From Paramarasmius palmivorus (lineage: Eukaryota; Basidiomycota; Agaricomycetes; Agaricales; Marasmiaceae), in the NCBI GenBank assembly GCA_037176845.1, contig JAYKXP010000091.1:124001-188000 (forward strand): 64,000 nucleotides of DNA, in the 5' to 3' direction. The notes under the pieces were generated by a model. That model was given only the letters and a program-made list of their open reading frames with translations. It had not been told where the DNA came from and searched no databases. Of the stretch, positions 31,595-43,373 are shown in pieces (within the stretch, counting starts at the first letter, position 1; each line of letters opens with the position of its first letter). The position numbers were made by a program, and so were the translations under genes.

Positions 31595-33971
31595 TGAGTG
31601 TTAAAGTGTTCAAAAAATAAATATGGTCCCCGGTAATAACTTTTCAATCCCCCGGTAATAATTTACCTACTTTTGTCACATTCCAGTACATTACTTCCCC
31701 CGTAAATAACATAGTAAATCGCCGGTAATAACACACTTCGACGAAACATTCCCCGGTAATAATCGGCTATTTCGGCAACGGGTTTTCCCACGCACGTGGC
31801 CCATGTCGAACACGTCTTGAACGTATCCTCAGTGCTCAGGCAACATGATCTAAGCTCAACTGAGTATGGGATTTAATTCAGGATATATCCAAGTACTTGA
31901 ATATGTAATATTTAGTAGTCCCTGTGGTGTAGAGCATGGACCATAGCAACGTACTTTTGTATGACTTGCTGACATGGACTTTCCCATGCGTGGACAAGGT
32001 CTTTAGCTTCGTTCGGAAAGCTGGTTCACCTCCTCAGCATAGATTACTGGCATATCTGTGTCGTGTATAGTTGTACTATAGCCATCAAACTTGTAGTATG
32101 TACTCATGTCGCATGTCGATCACACTATTTACTGTACGATGCTCTTGCCATTGCTACAGTAGCTCTAAGGAACGGTGTGCATCTGTTAAGCACTGTACAG
32201 CATAATTGAATAGGGGAGCAGAAATGATATGGGACTTGAATTTATTAGTCCCACACGACCTTGTTTCTAAGGTGTAGAGCATGGCCCATAGCCATGTACT
32301 TCTGTGTGACTTGCTGAAAGAGGCTCCTTTTCCACGCATAAAGAAGGCTTCAGCATCGTTCGGAAGGCTGGCTCACCTCTTGAACATGATGCAATAGTAA
32401 AAGTATCTCATCTTTATTGTTGAGTACTGTTCAGTCACTAATCAATCAACAGTGTTGACCAAGGTTGCCAAAAATTTGCTCTGACAGTGGCTTTCCCACC
32501 GTGACGCTGTCTGCATATCTTCAGCTACATTTCGATAGCTACCCTGCTGCTCAGGCATGATTCGGTAAGGTATAAATGTAGAAATTAGTAAAGAGTATGT
32601 ATCTATACCTTTATATGACGGATTCGGTATCTCTACCTTCACTAACTACAGTAGAAATGACAGGAGGCATGTGGACAGTGTCATTGGGCTCATTGATTAT
32701 TGTTGAACATTCAAGATCATAATCTCATTAATGCTTTAGTCTTATCTTTAGCCTCAAGCAGGTCCTTGTCCACATTCCATTACCTTTAGGCGCCTGTACT
32801 AGCGCTCATAGCAATTTCACTCTTTACTCATTTGTTACTTGTTTACCACCATGTCACCAGAGTACGCTTAGCTTTCTCTAGCTCTCCCTTTTGTTTTCCA
32901 AATATGCACAGGTCATACGCAGCTCTGTGAGGTAAAGTTGACAGGTGGTAGACAAGTTTACATCTGTGGACGCGCCACCTCTGTTTTCAGATGTCGATGG
33001 TGGACGTTGCAGCTCAAGGAGAGCTTGCATCTTCGCGTTGAAAACATAAGTGCCCACCATGTCGACTTTTTTTCGAGTTTCCTGAGACGCCTCTGATTCT
33101 CCGATGAATAGATACATGCTGTGAATGGTTTAGGCACTTCATCGTAGCACCTCCATGAGGTTCTGCGTCGATGACTTTCGGAGACATTGTCACAATTGCT
33201 TAGACTCGATATCACGTCCAATGAAAACAATTTCATCCGATGGATGCTCTTCCCTTGCTTCTCCAGCATTATGATCGATTTCTGTGATTGGCAGTGTTCC
33301 TCGCTCGCTATCCATCTCCAAAGCTCAGACAGTCATCATCTTGGGTTCTAGATCGTTGAAGGCAACTCCTAGGCTGACTCGAATGGTGACAACAAACAAA
33401 GTGATACCCTAGATGGCAGATTGTTTTAGATATGGATGATTCATAGCGACGGAAGCCCAAGCGTGTACCAAGAGGATCTGTGCATATGGAATTCATGAAG
33501 TGAACCACGTTCAAGATGCGAGCTGGCTTTCCAAATGACACTGAAGACTTTGTTCATGCGTGGGAAGGTTCCTTTCGGCAAGTGACACAGAAGTACATGG
33601 CTATAGTCCATACTCTACACCTCAGGGACTCCTAAATATTGCATATTTGAGTACTTCTATATACCCAAAATCATATCATATACTCAGTGAAGCTTAGATC
33701 ATTTCACCTGACCACTGAGGATGTGTTCAAGATGCACTCGATATAGGCCACGTGCGTGAGAAAAGCTTAGCCGAAATAGCCGATTAGCGGGCGGTATTTC
33801 GTCGAAGTGTGTTATTACCGGGGGGGATTTTGCGTTATTACCGGAGATTTACTGTGTTATTTACGGGGGGAGTAATGTGGTGGAATGTCACAAAAGTAGG
33901 TAAAATATTACCGGGGGGCTGAAAAATTATTACCGGGGACCTGATTTATTTTTTGAACACTTTAACACTCA
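31595..33971. mobile_element. 2.4-kb non-autonomous element with long inverted arms, TA flanks
   Basis: The ends read TGAGTGTTAAAGTGTTC inward from both sides, flanked by TA at 31593-31594 and 33972-33973, which fits a TA target duplication. Inverted similarity extends at least 430 bp (31595-32040 against 33525-33971), with indels and substitutions. No long open frame or transposase motif occurs inside. The centre (32150-32600) holds further diverged copies of arm sequence (for example GTGTAGAGCATGGCCCATAGCC versus GTGTAGAGCATGGACCATAGC), so the element is built of repeated subunits. Tc1/mariner-type mobilisation is a guess from the TA. Confidence 0.75.
31627..31790 (+). repeat. Left-arm GGTAATAA array
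   Basis: Four copies of a C-rich tract followed by GGTAATAA, plus one CCCCGTAAATAAC variant, lie in 160 bp. The right arm (33795-33945) carries the matching inverted set, with one degenerate copy. Regular subterminal motifs like these often bind transposase; no binding evidence is visible here. Confidence 0.75.
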
Positions 33972-33973
33972 TA

Positions 33974-34510
33974 TCATCCGCCCAATGAATGCCCAACCAT
34001 CCATATGCCTTGAGAGTTTACACGAGAGTGTTTTGATATCGCATATTTTGGCTGACATAGTTTTCGAGGTATAAGCGTTTGCGTAAAGACTCGTCGTTGG
34101 TGAAGGGTTCGACTTTGTTTGTTGCTGCCAAACACGGCAAGTTGAGGTTAGGGTCAAATTGAGCATCTGTCAATTGACGCCGACCTTTTCATGTCTTGCC
34201 CTATCAACTTGCTCCTTACCCCTTCGTCAGGTATCCTTCGGTGCCCCCGTAAACTCATCTTCAATCAATCTGGCAACTCTCGAAAATCAAGGTCACTTCT
34301 AACTTTCTCTTACAGGTGCAGTCCTCGGCATTAAAAGACAGAGACGCGGTTTCTGGGCTATTGACCGGAATGAAAGAGAGGTATATGGGCATTCACTTGA
34401 GGTTCTATGGTGCGTTTGCGGCTAACGTCTTTTGTTCTACTTTACTGACTCGATATCTGACAGTTCCATCTTATTGACAGGCTCGTTTTCAGCGGAAACA
34501 CCCTTATATT
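33974..34510 (-). pseudogene. Truncated family X copy at the right edge of the 2.4-kb element
   Basis: The minus-strand sequence AATNKVEPFTNDE (about 34100-34140) followed by YANAYTSKTMSAKICD matches the 12.0-kb exon, but a short deletion after NDE shifts the frame. The exon then runs into the transposable element exactly at its TA flank. The plus-side continuation (34180-34502) matches 17165-17511. The copy is a remnant, cut by the element. Confidence 0.55.
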
Positions 34511-35100
34511 ACCCTTCTCTACGCATGTCGAAATCGTTCTCCGTGTAATCATGCCACTGAACACGCCCAATGAAACGATTTCCCATTCTTCTCTTGTCTC
34601 TTACATTCCACGCGGTTCTTCCCTGATCGAACGATCATTCCATCGGACTGAAAAACAGCTAGCATTTGGTAAGGCACACAATAGTCACCATGGAGCCCGT
34701 TCTCGTCAACTCCACCCCTGCATGCTCAGAGGCGTCTGGAAATTCTTGGATCAATCACCTGGTAGCGGATGGTCAGTTCTAAAAGACGCTGTACAAAGGT
34801 GCGGGCGTTCGGTTTCTCCACACTGTTACGCTGAGTCTCTCACGATCCAGACCTTTTGTGTTCTGTTCCGAAGGAGAATACCCAAGACGCGCTGTTTCAT
34901 TCCGCCCTTTCCAACCATCCATCTACTACAAGAGTCTACAATACCGGAGTAAGCAGTTCCGAGATCCTGATAGCCTAAGTTGTATTGCCATAGAGTGGTA
35001 GAATGGTTGAATTGGGTCGCCGTCGTCGTTGGTAAAAACCAAAGTTTGTTTGTTCCGCCCAAATAATACCGTTCAAACCGGCTCCACAGTTACTGGTGTC
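34511..35100 (-). pseudogene. Family X-like remnant near 35 kb
   Basis: Near 35020-35075 the minus strand reads GTNKLWFLP, and in the next phase FTNDDGDPIQPF, a split version of the TNK..FT.DD exon, so at least one base shift is present. The plus-strand frame 34551-34952 is open for 133 codons but shows no domain. I see no intact gene. Confidence 0.3.
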
Positions 35101-35203
35101 TCTTGACGTCAAATATCCATCTCATGCAACACTGTCAAGCATCGCATATTGCCTCCATCCTGTTGAAATGTTTTTTGCCTCAAGTTCCCAGGTACTTTGC
35201 GTA

Positions 35204-35464
35204 TCAAAAGTGTTTCTCGGTGGTTTCCGCAACTCCTCGGCGCCTCCAGGTTGTTTTCAGGATACGACTTAAACGCGCCATCAAATTCTCAGGGCGCTTA
35301 CTTGTACTTTTGGTCCTCTCATGTTGGGACAATTCTTCCTTGTTTGCAAGTGGTGTTCCGTCCAAATTGACTACATTTTCAAAGCTTGGAATCTCACTCG
35401 ATCTTACTCCTGTTTGCTCGGCGGTCTCACCATAGATGTGATTCACAGTCTTTTGGGTGGTCAA
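35204..35464 (-). CDS. Hypothetical protein fragment
   Basis: An 86-codon minus-strand frame, basic and hydrophilic (GETAEQTGVRSSEIPSFENV at the N-terminal side), overlaps a plus frame of similar length. Composition favours the minus strand. No domain, no paralogue in the window. Could be one exon of a gene that includes 35507-35941. Confidence 0.25.
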   Translation of the reverse strand: MTTQKTVNHIYGETAEQTGVRSSEIPSFENVVNLDGTPLANKEELSQHERTKSTSKRPENLMARLSRILKTTWRRRGVAETTEKHF

Positions 35465-35506
35465 GCTCTCGCTGCCACGTACTTATAGTCATGACTGGGA
35501 CCTTTT

Positions 35507-35941
35507 CTAATCCCAGCATTCGTTCAATTGCTGCAACCTGAACACCTTGAACAAAGTGTGAGATGCTTTGGGGACGACGATTTGGGTTGATATTTCTCGG
35601 GCAGAACGACGACCTGTCCATCTCTCCATCAACAAATGACCGCTTCCGTCATGACGCTTGATTGTATCTAAGGCTGGGGATAGTTGTTTCCGTTGACCTT
35701 GTCCCTTGCCGTGAAGCAAGATGTTCTTGATGTGACTGGATTTCTGCCGATCATTCCTTGATATTCGCTTCCACTTGTATGTTCTGGTTACATCGAATCT
35801 ATTTGACAAACGATCGTTTCTCTCGACTTCACCACGTCCAAAGATGAGTTGAATCACCGAAATTCTTGTCGAAAATCGAACGTCTTGATGTATCTCGAAG
35901 ATTTGTTTGCATTGGCTCCAAAAAGCAGTGTTTTTGATCAT
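35507..35941 (-). CDS. Hypothetical basic protein, 144 codons
   Basis: An ATG-initiated open frame on the minus strand encodes a Lys/Arg-rich product (KRISRNDRQKSSHIKNILLH). Family not recognised. It is close upstream of 35204-35464 and could be joined to it by an intron. Confidence is low because short basic frames arise by chance. Confidence 0.25.
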   Translation of the reverse strand: MIKNTAFWSQCKQIFEIHQDVRFSTRISVIQLIFGRGEVERNDRLSNRFDVTRTYKWKRISRNDRQKSSHIKNILLHGKGQGQRKQLSPALDTIKRHDGSGHLLMERWTGRRSAREISTQIVVPKASHTLFKVFRLQQLNECWD

Positions 35942-36312
35942 CGTGACCCCTTCGAGCCTAATATTCCCAGCAAATGAATTTTTCCTTGTTTTCGGTTCAC
36001 TCTACGTCCCCCGACAAGTTTCCTCAACATATATTTAGGCAAGATACCTAATGATATCGACAATGTTGGTCAAATCCATCTCATGCTTGATCTCAAAGAT
36101 GATCACTATCAAGGAATAGAACAACCCACTATATGAGGAGACAGGCTCACTGGTGCGCTGTTTGGATCATCATACAGACTGTCACCCTCGAGCCCGAGAG
36201 AAGAAGCACCCACCCAAATTTCTTCTGAGTCTGTCAATTTATGAATCCAAGCCTGGTTTCTCGAGCTATTGGTGGTTCCTGGAAGATTCTCATTTGTTGT
36301 TGACCAACATAC

Positions 36313-36590
36313 TTGCCGCATCACTACCATCTATCGGTTGGATCCAATCAGGACACTGTTGCTGGCGTACTGTGCTTAAAAGCAGCTGTCACTATTGACC
36401 AAGGAGATGCTCAATCTGTGACTCTACCAAAACCTGGGGTCCATACCGAGTGGTATCAATCACCGCCACTTTCGGATGCCGAGCACACTATACAGTTTAC
36501 AGGCCTTGATCTCATCAACATCGGCTACTCGATCATCACAGCTGGGAAGAGCACTTCTTTGTCGCAATTCCCGCCTGTAGTAGTTGATGA
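36313..36590 (+). pseudogene. Membrane-protein-type extracellular domain, cut by the Helitron
   Basis: The open stretch reads VTIDQGDAQSVTLPKPG, WYQSPPLSDAEHTIQFTGL, then SQFPPVVVDD, and is stopped by the Helitron end. This is the pattern of the repeated extracellular domain in a common Agaricomycete single-pass membrane protein family (YQSPxLSxGxHT, later VDDTDxxIxYxGxW). Joining 36590 to 43374 continues the frame as DDDDIVLY before a stop, which fits the VDD..IVY step of that domain. Upstream exons could not be traced. A related gene piece lies on the other side of the Helitron (43757-44898). Confidence 0.5.
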
Positions 36591-36617
36591 CTAGAAAGCT
36601 ACCCGTGCTACGCACGG
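36591..36617 (-). other. Helitron 3' terminus: hairpin plus CTAG
   Basis: On the minus strand the stem is CCGTGC-GTA-GCACGG (36617-36603), then GTAGCTTT and the terminal CTAG (36594-36591). This matches the hairpin-near-end plus CTRR rule for Helitrons and acts as the replication stop in the family. Confidence 0.92.
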
Positions 36618-36679
36618 CACTGAATATACAGAAACAACAGTTCACTGTTCTATTGATTATATATACATCCAATGAGCTT

Positions 36680-37826
36680 TTATCGACCTCCTGTCAGTTT
36701 TTGCCGCTTAGGATTCCGCCTGACATTCTCCAGAGTTCCGTCGTCATCGTCACGAACATCACTTTGAGTAGTTGGAGCTGGGCTAGACTTGCGAGTGCTG
36801 GAGTCAGCATCCGAAAGTGGAGAATACTCGCGTATCTGAGGTTGAGATGTGGATTGTACATCATGCGTGTGTGTGGTAGTTGCGCCAAAGTTGAAGTTTC
36901 CGCGTAATCTACGCCTTCGAGCAGGTAATGGAGCTGGGGCTGTCAATTATAATTAGTTATGATAATTAGTGATTGTAAAAGATCCACATACCTTCTACCG
37001 TCGGGCGTGTAACTGCCCCCCTACCCAAGAATGGAACCTGCTCCACCACAATGTGAAAACGCTCAGGGAAATGACTCTCGTTCAATGTATAATCCTTGAG
37101 AAATCCTTGGACTTGCACGAATTGATTGGGGATAGTAGGGATAGGTTTTCTGTTGCTCCAGCGATGGTCGTTGGAATCGAAATGAACACGAATGGGAAAT
37201 AGACTTTCTGAAGGGCGCTCTAAGGATTTGGAGATGCACCATGTGTACTGGTGAGCATCAACATCGAAGTTCTCAGAAGAGATGTTGATAGCTAGTCCGG
37301 AAACGATGACAAAACATCGTGGATCAAAATCAGTTGGAGGTTCTTCACCGGGAATAGTACAGATCTGTATTTGGGGGTCAGTAAGATGGCTTGGAATCAA
37401 TGAATGATACGCACCCAAACAATGTCACCAACAATCTGATAGCTTGTTTCCTTTAAAGATTCTTCATCCTCCTTGTCTTCAATGATGTTGAATGGTTGAA
37501 AATGACCAGATACACTTCTGGAAACCTATGGGTAGACCGGAGAATCGTCAGCAGCTCTCAATCCAATAACACATTATGGAGAAACCCACCTGAGCAATGA
37601 CTGTGTAATATCCTTTTTCTGGGAAGATAACATTGCCTTGGTTGAAGTAGCGAAGGGATGCAGTGATTGTTTTCCCAGGAGAGATGTAGATGAGCGCGTC
37701 AAAATGAACATTCTGTCCATCATATTCTGGATTTTCGAGACTGCAAAAAGCAATCAGCGTAGCAGAGCCAGAATAATAACTGGAGACTCTTGTTGCAGAG
37801 CTGGAAATCGAGGGTAGAGACATCAA
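36680..37826 (-). CDS. Helitron accessory protein, OB-fold-like, four exons
   Basis: Exons 37826-37590, 37525-37415, 37364-36992 and 36939-36680 join in phase into one open frame of about 259 residues. The N-terminal half has alternating beta-strand character (LIAFCSLENPEYDGQNVHFD, TASLRYFNQGNVIFPEKGYY, YQIVGDIVWI), and the middle continues with FVIVSGLAIN and NQFVQVQGFLKDY. This looks like one or two OB folds by eye. The tail is basic then Ser/Asp-rich with a nuclear-localisation-like PARRRRLRG and NPKRQKL. Being inside the Helitron and codirectional with the helicase, a single-stranded-DNA-binding role is plausible but not shown. Confidence 0.6.
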
Positions 37827-38012
37827 GTTTGAAGGTTATAGGCCGCTGAGGATGACTGTAGGTGTCCTTTATACAGTTCGCTTAGGGTTACAGTTCATTC
37901 GTTTGTGAGAGAAATCTTCGTCAATATTCTAGAAGGCTTCTGCCAGTGTTCAGTACAGTTCTCTCAGTTTTTTGACGTCATTGACGTAGGGAGCTTGTAG
38001 TCGAATCAGAAT

Positions 38013-41000
38013 CTAATTAAACGCTCGAAGTATTTCGGGATAAACTACATTAATAGTTCTACATGGACCCTGATTTGGAGGGAGCAGCACTTTTATACGC
38101 TCCTTGCTTGTAGCTCGACTCAAGGCCACATATAACTGACCATGTGAAAATACAGGTATGCGAAGGTCAAGCCCAACAACCTTTACAGACTGTCCCTGTG
38201 CCTTGTTAATTGAAATTGCAAAGGCCAGACGTACCGGGAATTGACAACGGCGTAAACTGAATGCGAAACCCGTAGAAGCTGGTATCAATGCAATCCTTGG
38301 AATGAAAACAATTTCTCCATCATGTTCTCCACCCATGATCTGAGCTTCAATAACCCGTTGGCCAGCCCTGATCACAGTAAGCCTGGTTCCATTGCAAAGC
38401 CCATCTGAAGGTGCCAAATTACGAAGAAGGATGATAGGGCATCCAACTTTCAAGTGGAGTTCACCGGGTGGCAGTCCCGATGCGTCAAGCGAGCGCAGAT
38501 ATTCCATTGGAATCTCGTCATGAATGCTATCTGCTCCACGCTCAGTGATAACTGAGTCGGCACTGTAGAAAATCAATTCCTCTCCCTCCATACGGCTGAG
38601 GATTTCATTGTTTAGCAGTTCAACATCACAATTGCGGGGAGCAAGGATAATGCGATCAAGGAAATAACCAGGAGATGGAGGAGTCGGTCTGCTGATGTCT
38701 GGATAGATAGACTCGATAAGTTGATTTGAATCCATGACACGGAGGTCTTCTGGGAGCGCGACAGTCCCGTCTTCTGCAATATTGGTACCGTTTCCGATAT
38801 CCAATAGCCAGCTGGCAAACTCAACTGCGTCAGATGTGCCCTGTTCAAGTCGCATGTTCTGACGCAGCCGAAGCACATGAACATGCTGCCAAAGGTAGGA
38901 TTGAAGAAGGGAAGCAGAAATGATGTCTTCACGGGTACCCTTTGGAATGACAGGAAGTGTTTGTTTGGGATCTGCTCCAAGCACGACAGTTTTCCCGCCA
39001 AATGGCCGGGGATCATTACAGATGTCCTGCAAGGTGCGATCCAGAGCTTCGACTGTGTTCCGGTGTTGCATCAGCACCTCGTCCCAGATAATCATCTTTG
39101 TCATGCGAAGAAGATCGGCTCGCTTGCTCTCTTTTGGTATACTGCAAGACGATTGGTCGTTGAGGCCTTCAATGGGTATCTTGAACATAGAATGGGCTGT
39201 CCGGCCCCCCGAAAGTAGTAAAGCTGCTACACCTGAGGAGGCCACACATAAAACAATCCACCCTCGGCTTCGTACTGCATGGGACAACATATTATAGATG
39301 AACGTCTTGCCTGTCCCAGCTGATCCGTCAACAAAGAAGACTGTACCGGTATCTTCAATGACGGAGTTCATGATAGCATCAAAAGCGTCCCGTTGCTCGG
39401 TATTAAAGCATGGGAGATGCTTTCTCAATAGCAGGTGTTCCTGTTCCCGGTTGTAGGCGAGCTGTTCTCGTATGAGAGAATTTTCGGCCTGCGTAGACCA
39501 ATCGTCTTGTGGGAGTGGCATTGGTGGAAAATCTGACAGGCTTGAGCCTGAATGCATGAGGATCTGATTAAGAAGAAACAGCCCATAATCATAGACGTCT
39601 TCGTCTGTCGGGTTGTTGTAGCCCATCTCTTGGAGTCGAAAATGAAGATCATCGCATATGTAGCTCCGAAACTCTGTCCATAGGGCATCGGGGTGGGTGG
39701 GGCTGCAGAATAGTAGAATAACTGCAAAGAGGTGACGAAGGCGGGAGCCACGTTGCATCTCGCCAGCTTCTCTGAGGCACTGCCTCCATTCGCCATCATC
39801 AATAAGTAGCCCTCGAGCGATACATGCCTGCCTGAATGTTGGATAGAGCTGGCCATTGAATGTGCGAAGATTATCAAAAGAGGTTGGGCCAGTAACCACC
39901 GTGAGGAGAGTGCGTAGATAAAAGCGCTCGCCAGCCGTCGGTGATACAAAATACATTCGTCCCAGCGCGAATCCCTCTTTCCTCAGCTTCCACCTCTTTC
40001 GTGCTGGATCCCAGACCATTTTCTGAGGAAACTCCTGGTATGTCAACGTTCGAGCCACATTCCCCAAAGAACCAGTATCTGCATTTGCGTTGAAGAACTC
40101 TGTCAATGTAGTCCTTTCCGATTGCGCACGTTGTAATACAATGGTCGGATCCTCATTGGGATCAAATACGACCATGTGCTGGCCAGGTAGATGGACCTGC
40201 AGCCGGACTACATTTGGGACCTGAATTGGATTCTCAGCATGATTATTTATGGTGAACACAGCAGGAAATTACCTGTTCATGAAGAGGAAAATGTAAACTT
40301 CTCCATATTGCTTCGTGAGGTCCAATATAGCGACCCTGGATGTACTGTGTTATCTCGTCTGTGCCCCACTGTATCGTAGCACGATCGCCTCCCTTGTGGA
40401 TGTACTTGAATGGGTATTTAATTGACCTCATCGTTGCGACACACTCAACGTTGATGTGACAATTATACCGAGCAGAAAGATACGGGTTATAGGGAACGAT
40501 CCACCGGTTATCCAACATATGACCCCGAACCTCATAAGCACGGCCGTCATTCCTGCGACGATAGAGGGGGTATCCATCAACGTCCATGCTGGTAAATTCC
40601 TGGTAGGCTTTAGGGTAGTGTTTGGAACAGTAGCCATCCTGCATGCAAGGAGAATACTGGTTGAGGCGACCACACGGGCCATGAACCATGCATTTCATGA
40701 TGGTTTCAAAGAGGAGTGGTTGAGTATGGGGATCAGGCCATTCAGCACAGATCATTGAGTCGACGTCGGCAGGGGTGAGGAGTTTGTACCCATTCTTCAA
40801 CGCAATGAGCAGGTGGTCATGCGGAAGGTTACGTTTCTGAAACTCCGTCTCATAGACGTATGCCTCAGCCTCACCGAAGATCTTGCCATGTTTGATTTCA
40901 TCGAGGAGTTGCAAGAACTTCATGCGAAAAACGCGAGTGACCAGATCAGGTCGGTCATATGATGTTTGACCCGGAAGCAGTTCTCTGGTTATTTCAGGCC

Positions 41001-43050
41001 ACTCTGGGTTTGCAGTCATGGTGAGGAAGATATCGATCTTGCGGTAGTAGCGAGCCATTGCCATGGCATCTTGGAATAGCTGCTGCATGTGCCGTGGGCC
41101 CCCAATGTACGATGACGGAAGAACTACACGGCAACCAAGGTCATTGAGACTGATGTTATCATCATGAGACCCAAGTGCATCCTCCAGGCCGCTATACAGA
41201 GATGCACGCAATGTGCTCTGATTGAAACGTAGGTATGTTAGCCGCGACTGGTCCGCGGCAGCCCACATATCGACGGCGTACTGCTGGAAGAGCTTACCAC
41301 CCCGGAGAATAGTAGACCACTCATCTCGACGGGCATGGAGGCGGAAAGCCGTGTACCGTGTCAGTGACACACGGTGAGGTTGTTGACTATGTGGGTCCAG
41401 CGACTCAAGGTTGTAGTACCAACCATGTTCACCGTATGGAAAGAGTAACACATAGTGAAGAGGGGCATAGGCCGGGTGACCTTCATGGATTCGTTCCAAG
41501 GTGTTATCCTGTCGTCGGAGGATAATATCACGGTGCTCCTCTGCGGTACCGTCACCAGGCAAGATGATTGCGATTTCATTTGCAGTCGGTAGGTTATATC
41601 GCCGACGGTCTTGGCCAGGCAATACTCGTAGCTTGACCGCATAGTCAGGAACGTGACGATGTTGGGTTAGGATGTCGAAAACCTGTTTGTAGATTGCTGT
41701 ATAAGGATGGTATCGGAGGAGCATGTGTTGAAGGCCTTCCATAGTATCGGAGCGCAGATTGCGGTTTCTGTCCATCCGCTCCTTGAGAGCTATGTGAGGG
41801 TCATAGAGATAGAGCTGTGCATATTTTGGGGATTCTCCTGCTGAAGGCAGAAGGGCACCAGAATTGTGGTAAAGTTGCCCTTGGATCCGAAAGACCCAGC
41901 CACTCCGACCATGTCGTCGGGGATCATTGACCTCCGAGTCCACTTTGGCACCAAGAGAAGTGAATGCGAGGGCCATGTTGTATTGACGAATGTTCTCCCG
42001 AAACTCTACACATTGAGCGTCCGAACCTTCTAAAAAGTGTCGAAGTGGTTCTGGTGGTGGTTGAAGTAGTGGGAGCAGAACCTTTCCGCTATCGCAACAC
42101 GTTCCAAAGCGAGGTGATCGTTTAGACGATTTTTGAAGCCGCTCATCCATCCAATGCAGTGCTTTACAGCTCGCACATTCAACGTTCATGTGACCAAGGT
42201 CATGACGTTCATGAGGTTCGTGATATGTGGTTCGGGCAGCATAAAACGTCCTAGCACGTTTGTGGTGACTTCCCAGGTGGGCAGTCAAATCGGTGGTCTG
42301 GCAGGTATCTTGATTATGAGACGTTCGGCAAGCATAGACGTCAGGTTGTTCCCGACGCTGTTGTTGCTGAGAGCCATCGACAATGGGAGATGCAGGCACT
42401 GGGTGTCCCAGTTGTTCGTGGCCCGGAAGCAGTGCCCCTTGTGCGTTAGAGTTCAGTCACCACAAGTCCATAATAAGTCATGATAGCAAACTCACGACTT
42501 TGTATAACTTGACGTGATTCTCGCTCTCTCCTTCGCCTCTCACGCTGTCCACGTTGTCGCGCACTTAGAACGCCTGTCAAGTAGTATGAGATGATGTGAT
42601 ACCACGAATAGAGAAACTTGTTACTTGTTGGGTCTTGTGCCGAATGCTGTTGAGTTTGTGTTTTTGCTTGTAATTCCCTTGCACGGCGTGCCTGCTGGGC
42701 AATAGAGCGCGAGCTTTGGGTCGTTGGATGTACTGGCAGCCGAAAGACACTATGGCAAAATATTGGTATATGGCTTGTAAGAGAACAGTGTTACATACTG
42801 AAATGAGGATGAATTTGAGGCCAAGTCCCTGTTCGTAAGAGTTTCCAGAGGACTATCAGCAGCAAGCGGCCTATTGAGAAGTTGAGTCGGTAAATAGGAC
42901 TGTGTTGTCGAAGGTTGGTTTTGGTCATTGTCAGACGCGGGTGTGGGGAGTAGATATCCTTGAGGGGTTCTTCTACGTCTCTTTGAGGGACTGTCTTGCA
43001 ATCCAGAAGTAGTACTGCGCGCTTTAGCGCGAGCATCCTGATAGTAATCT
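38013..43050 (-). CDS. Helitron Rep-helicase (HUH Rep N-terminal domain plus Pif1-like helicase)
   Basis: This is the transposase of the Helitron. The main exons are about 42430-40273 and 40232-38013, joined in phase; smaller Arg-rich N-terminal exons lie at about 42500-43050 (SPSKRRRRTP, then RQRGQRERRRRERESRQ), with the exact start uncertain. The Rep domain includes FLTMTANPEWPEI, the H-x-H motif in LPHDHLL, the KHYPKAY region and KYPFKYIHKGGDRA. The Pif1-like part has Walker A GSAGTGKTF, motif II IIWDEVLMQ (DEV rather than DEA), GADPKQTLPVI, RNLAPSDGLCNGTRL, and the C-terminal AISINKAQGQS and YVALSRATS. No stops or shifts were seen. An early Cys/His patch (HMNVECASCKALHW) precedes Rep. Confidence 0.9.
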
Positions 43051-43373
43051 GTAGTAATTTTGTTAACCTATGTATTGGGTATCAGCAACATGAAGAATGA
43101 ACATGTGTATTGTCGCGTACAAAGATGAACCTGAACGATGCCCTGAGCTCTCAGTAGGGTAGTGCTTTAGCAAAACATTGCCGCGACAATGGAACTGTAT
43201 CCAGTATCTCGTAGGTATCCACGTGCTCGCGGTAGCCTCAAGCGATGGAAGTTTCGGTCGGCAAAAGTATGACGGGATAAAAAAAAAGTTGGTGTATTCG
43301 TGTAATTGAGATACTGGATGATCGAGAAGGGCCGAATATGTATTTGTACCATACTATACGCAGGTAATGTAGA

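Larger units (their letters stand above)
36591..43373 (-). mobile_element. Autonomous Helitron
   Basis: A rolling-circle transposon on the minus strand. The 3' end (36591) is CTAG preceded by a short spacer and a perfect 6-bp stem hairpin; the next flanking base is T, as expected for insertion between A and T. The proposed 5' end starts TCTACATTACC at 43373 with A before it on that strand. The 5' boundary is chosen because it satisfies TC and the A/T target and restores an open frame in the flanking gene; it is less certain than the 3' end. The cargo is an OB-fold-like protein and a Rep-helicase, both apparently intact, so the element may be young. Confidence 0.85.

Noticed and set aside
31627..31790. 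A telomere-like or satellite repeat
   Set aside because: The GGTAATAA units are irregularly spaced and mirrored in the opposite arm, which fits an inverted-repeat element.
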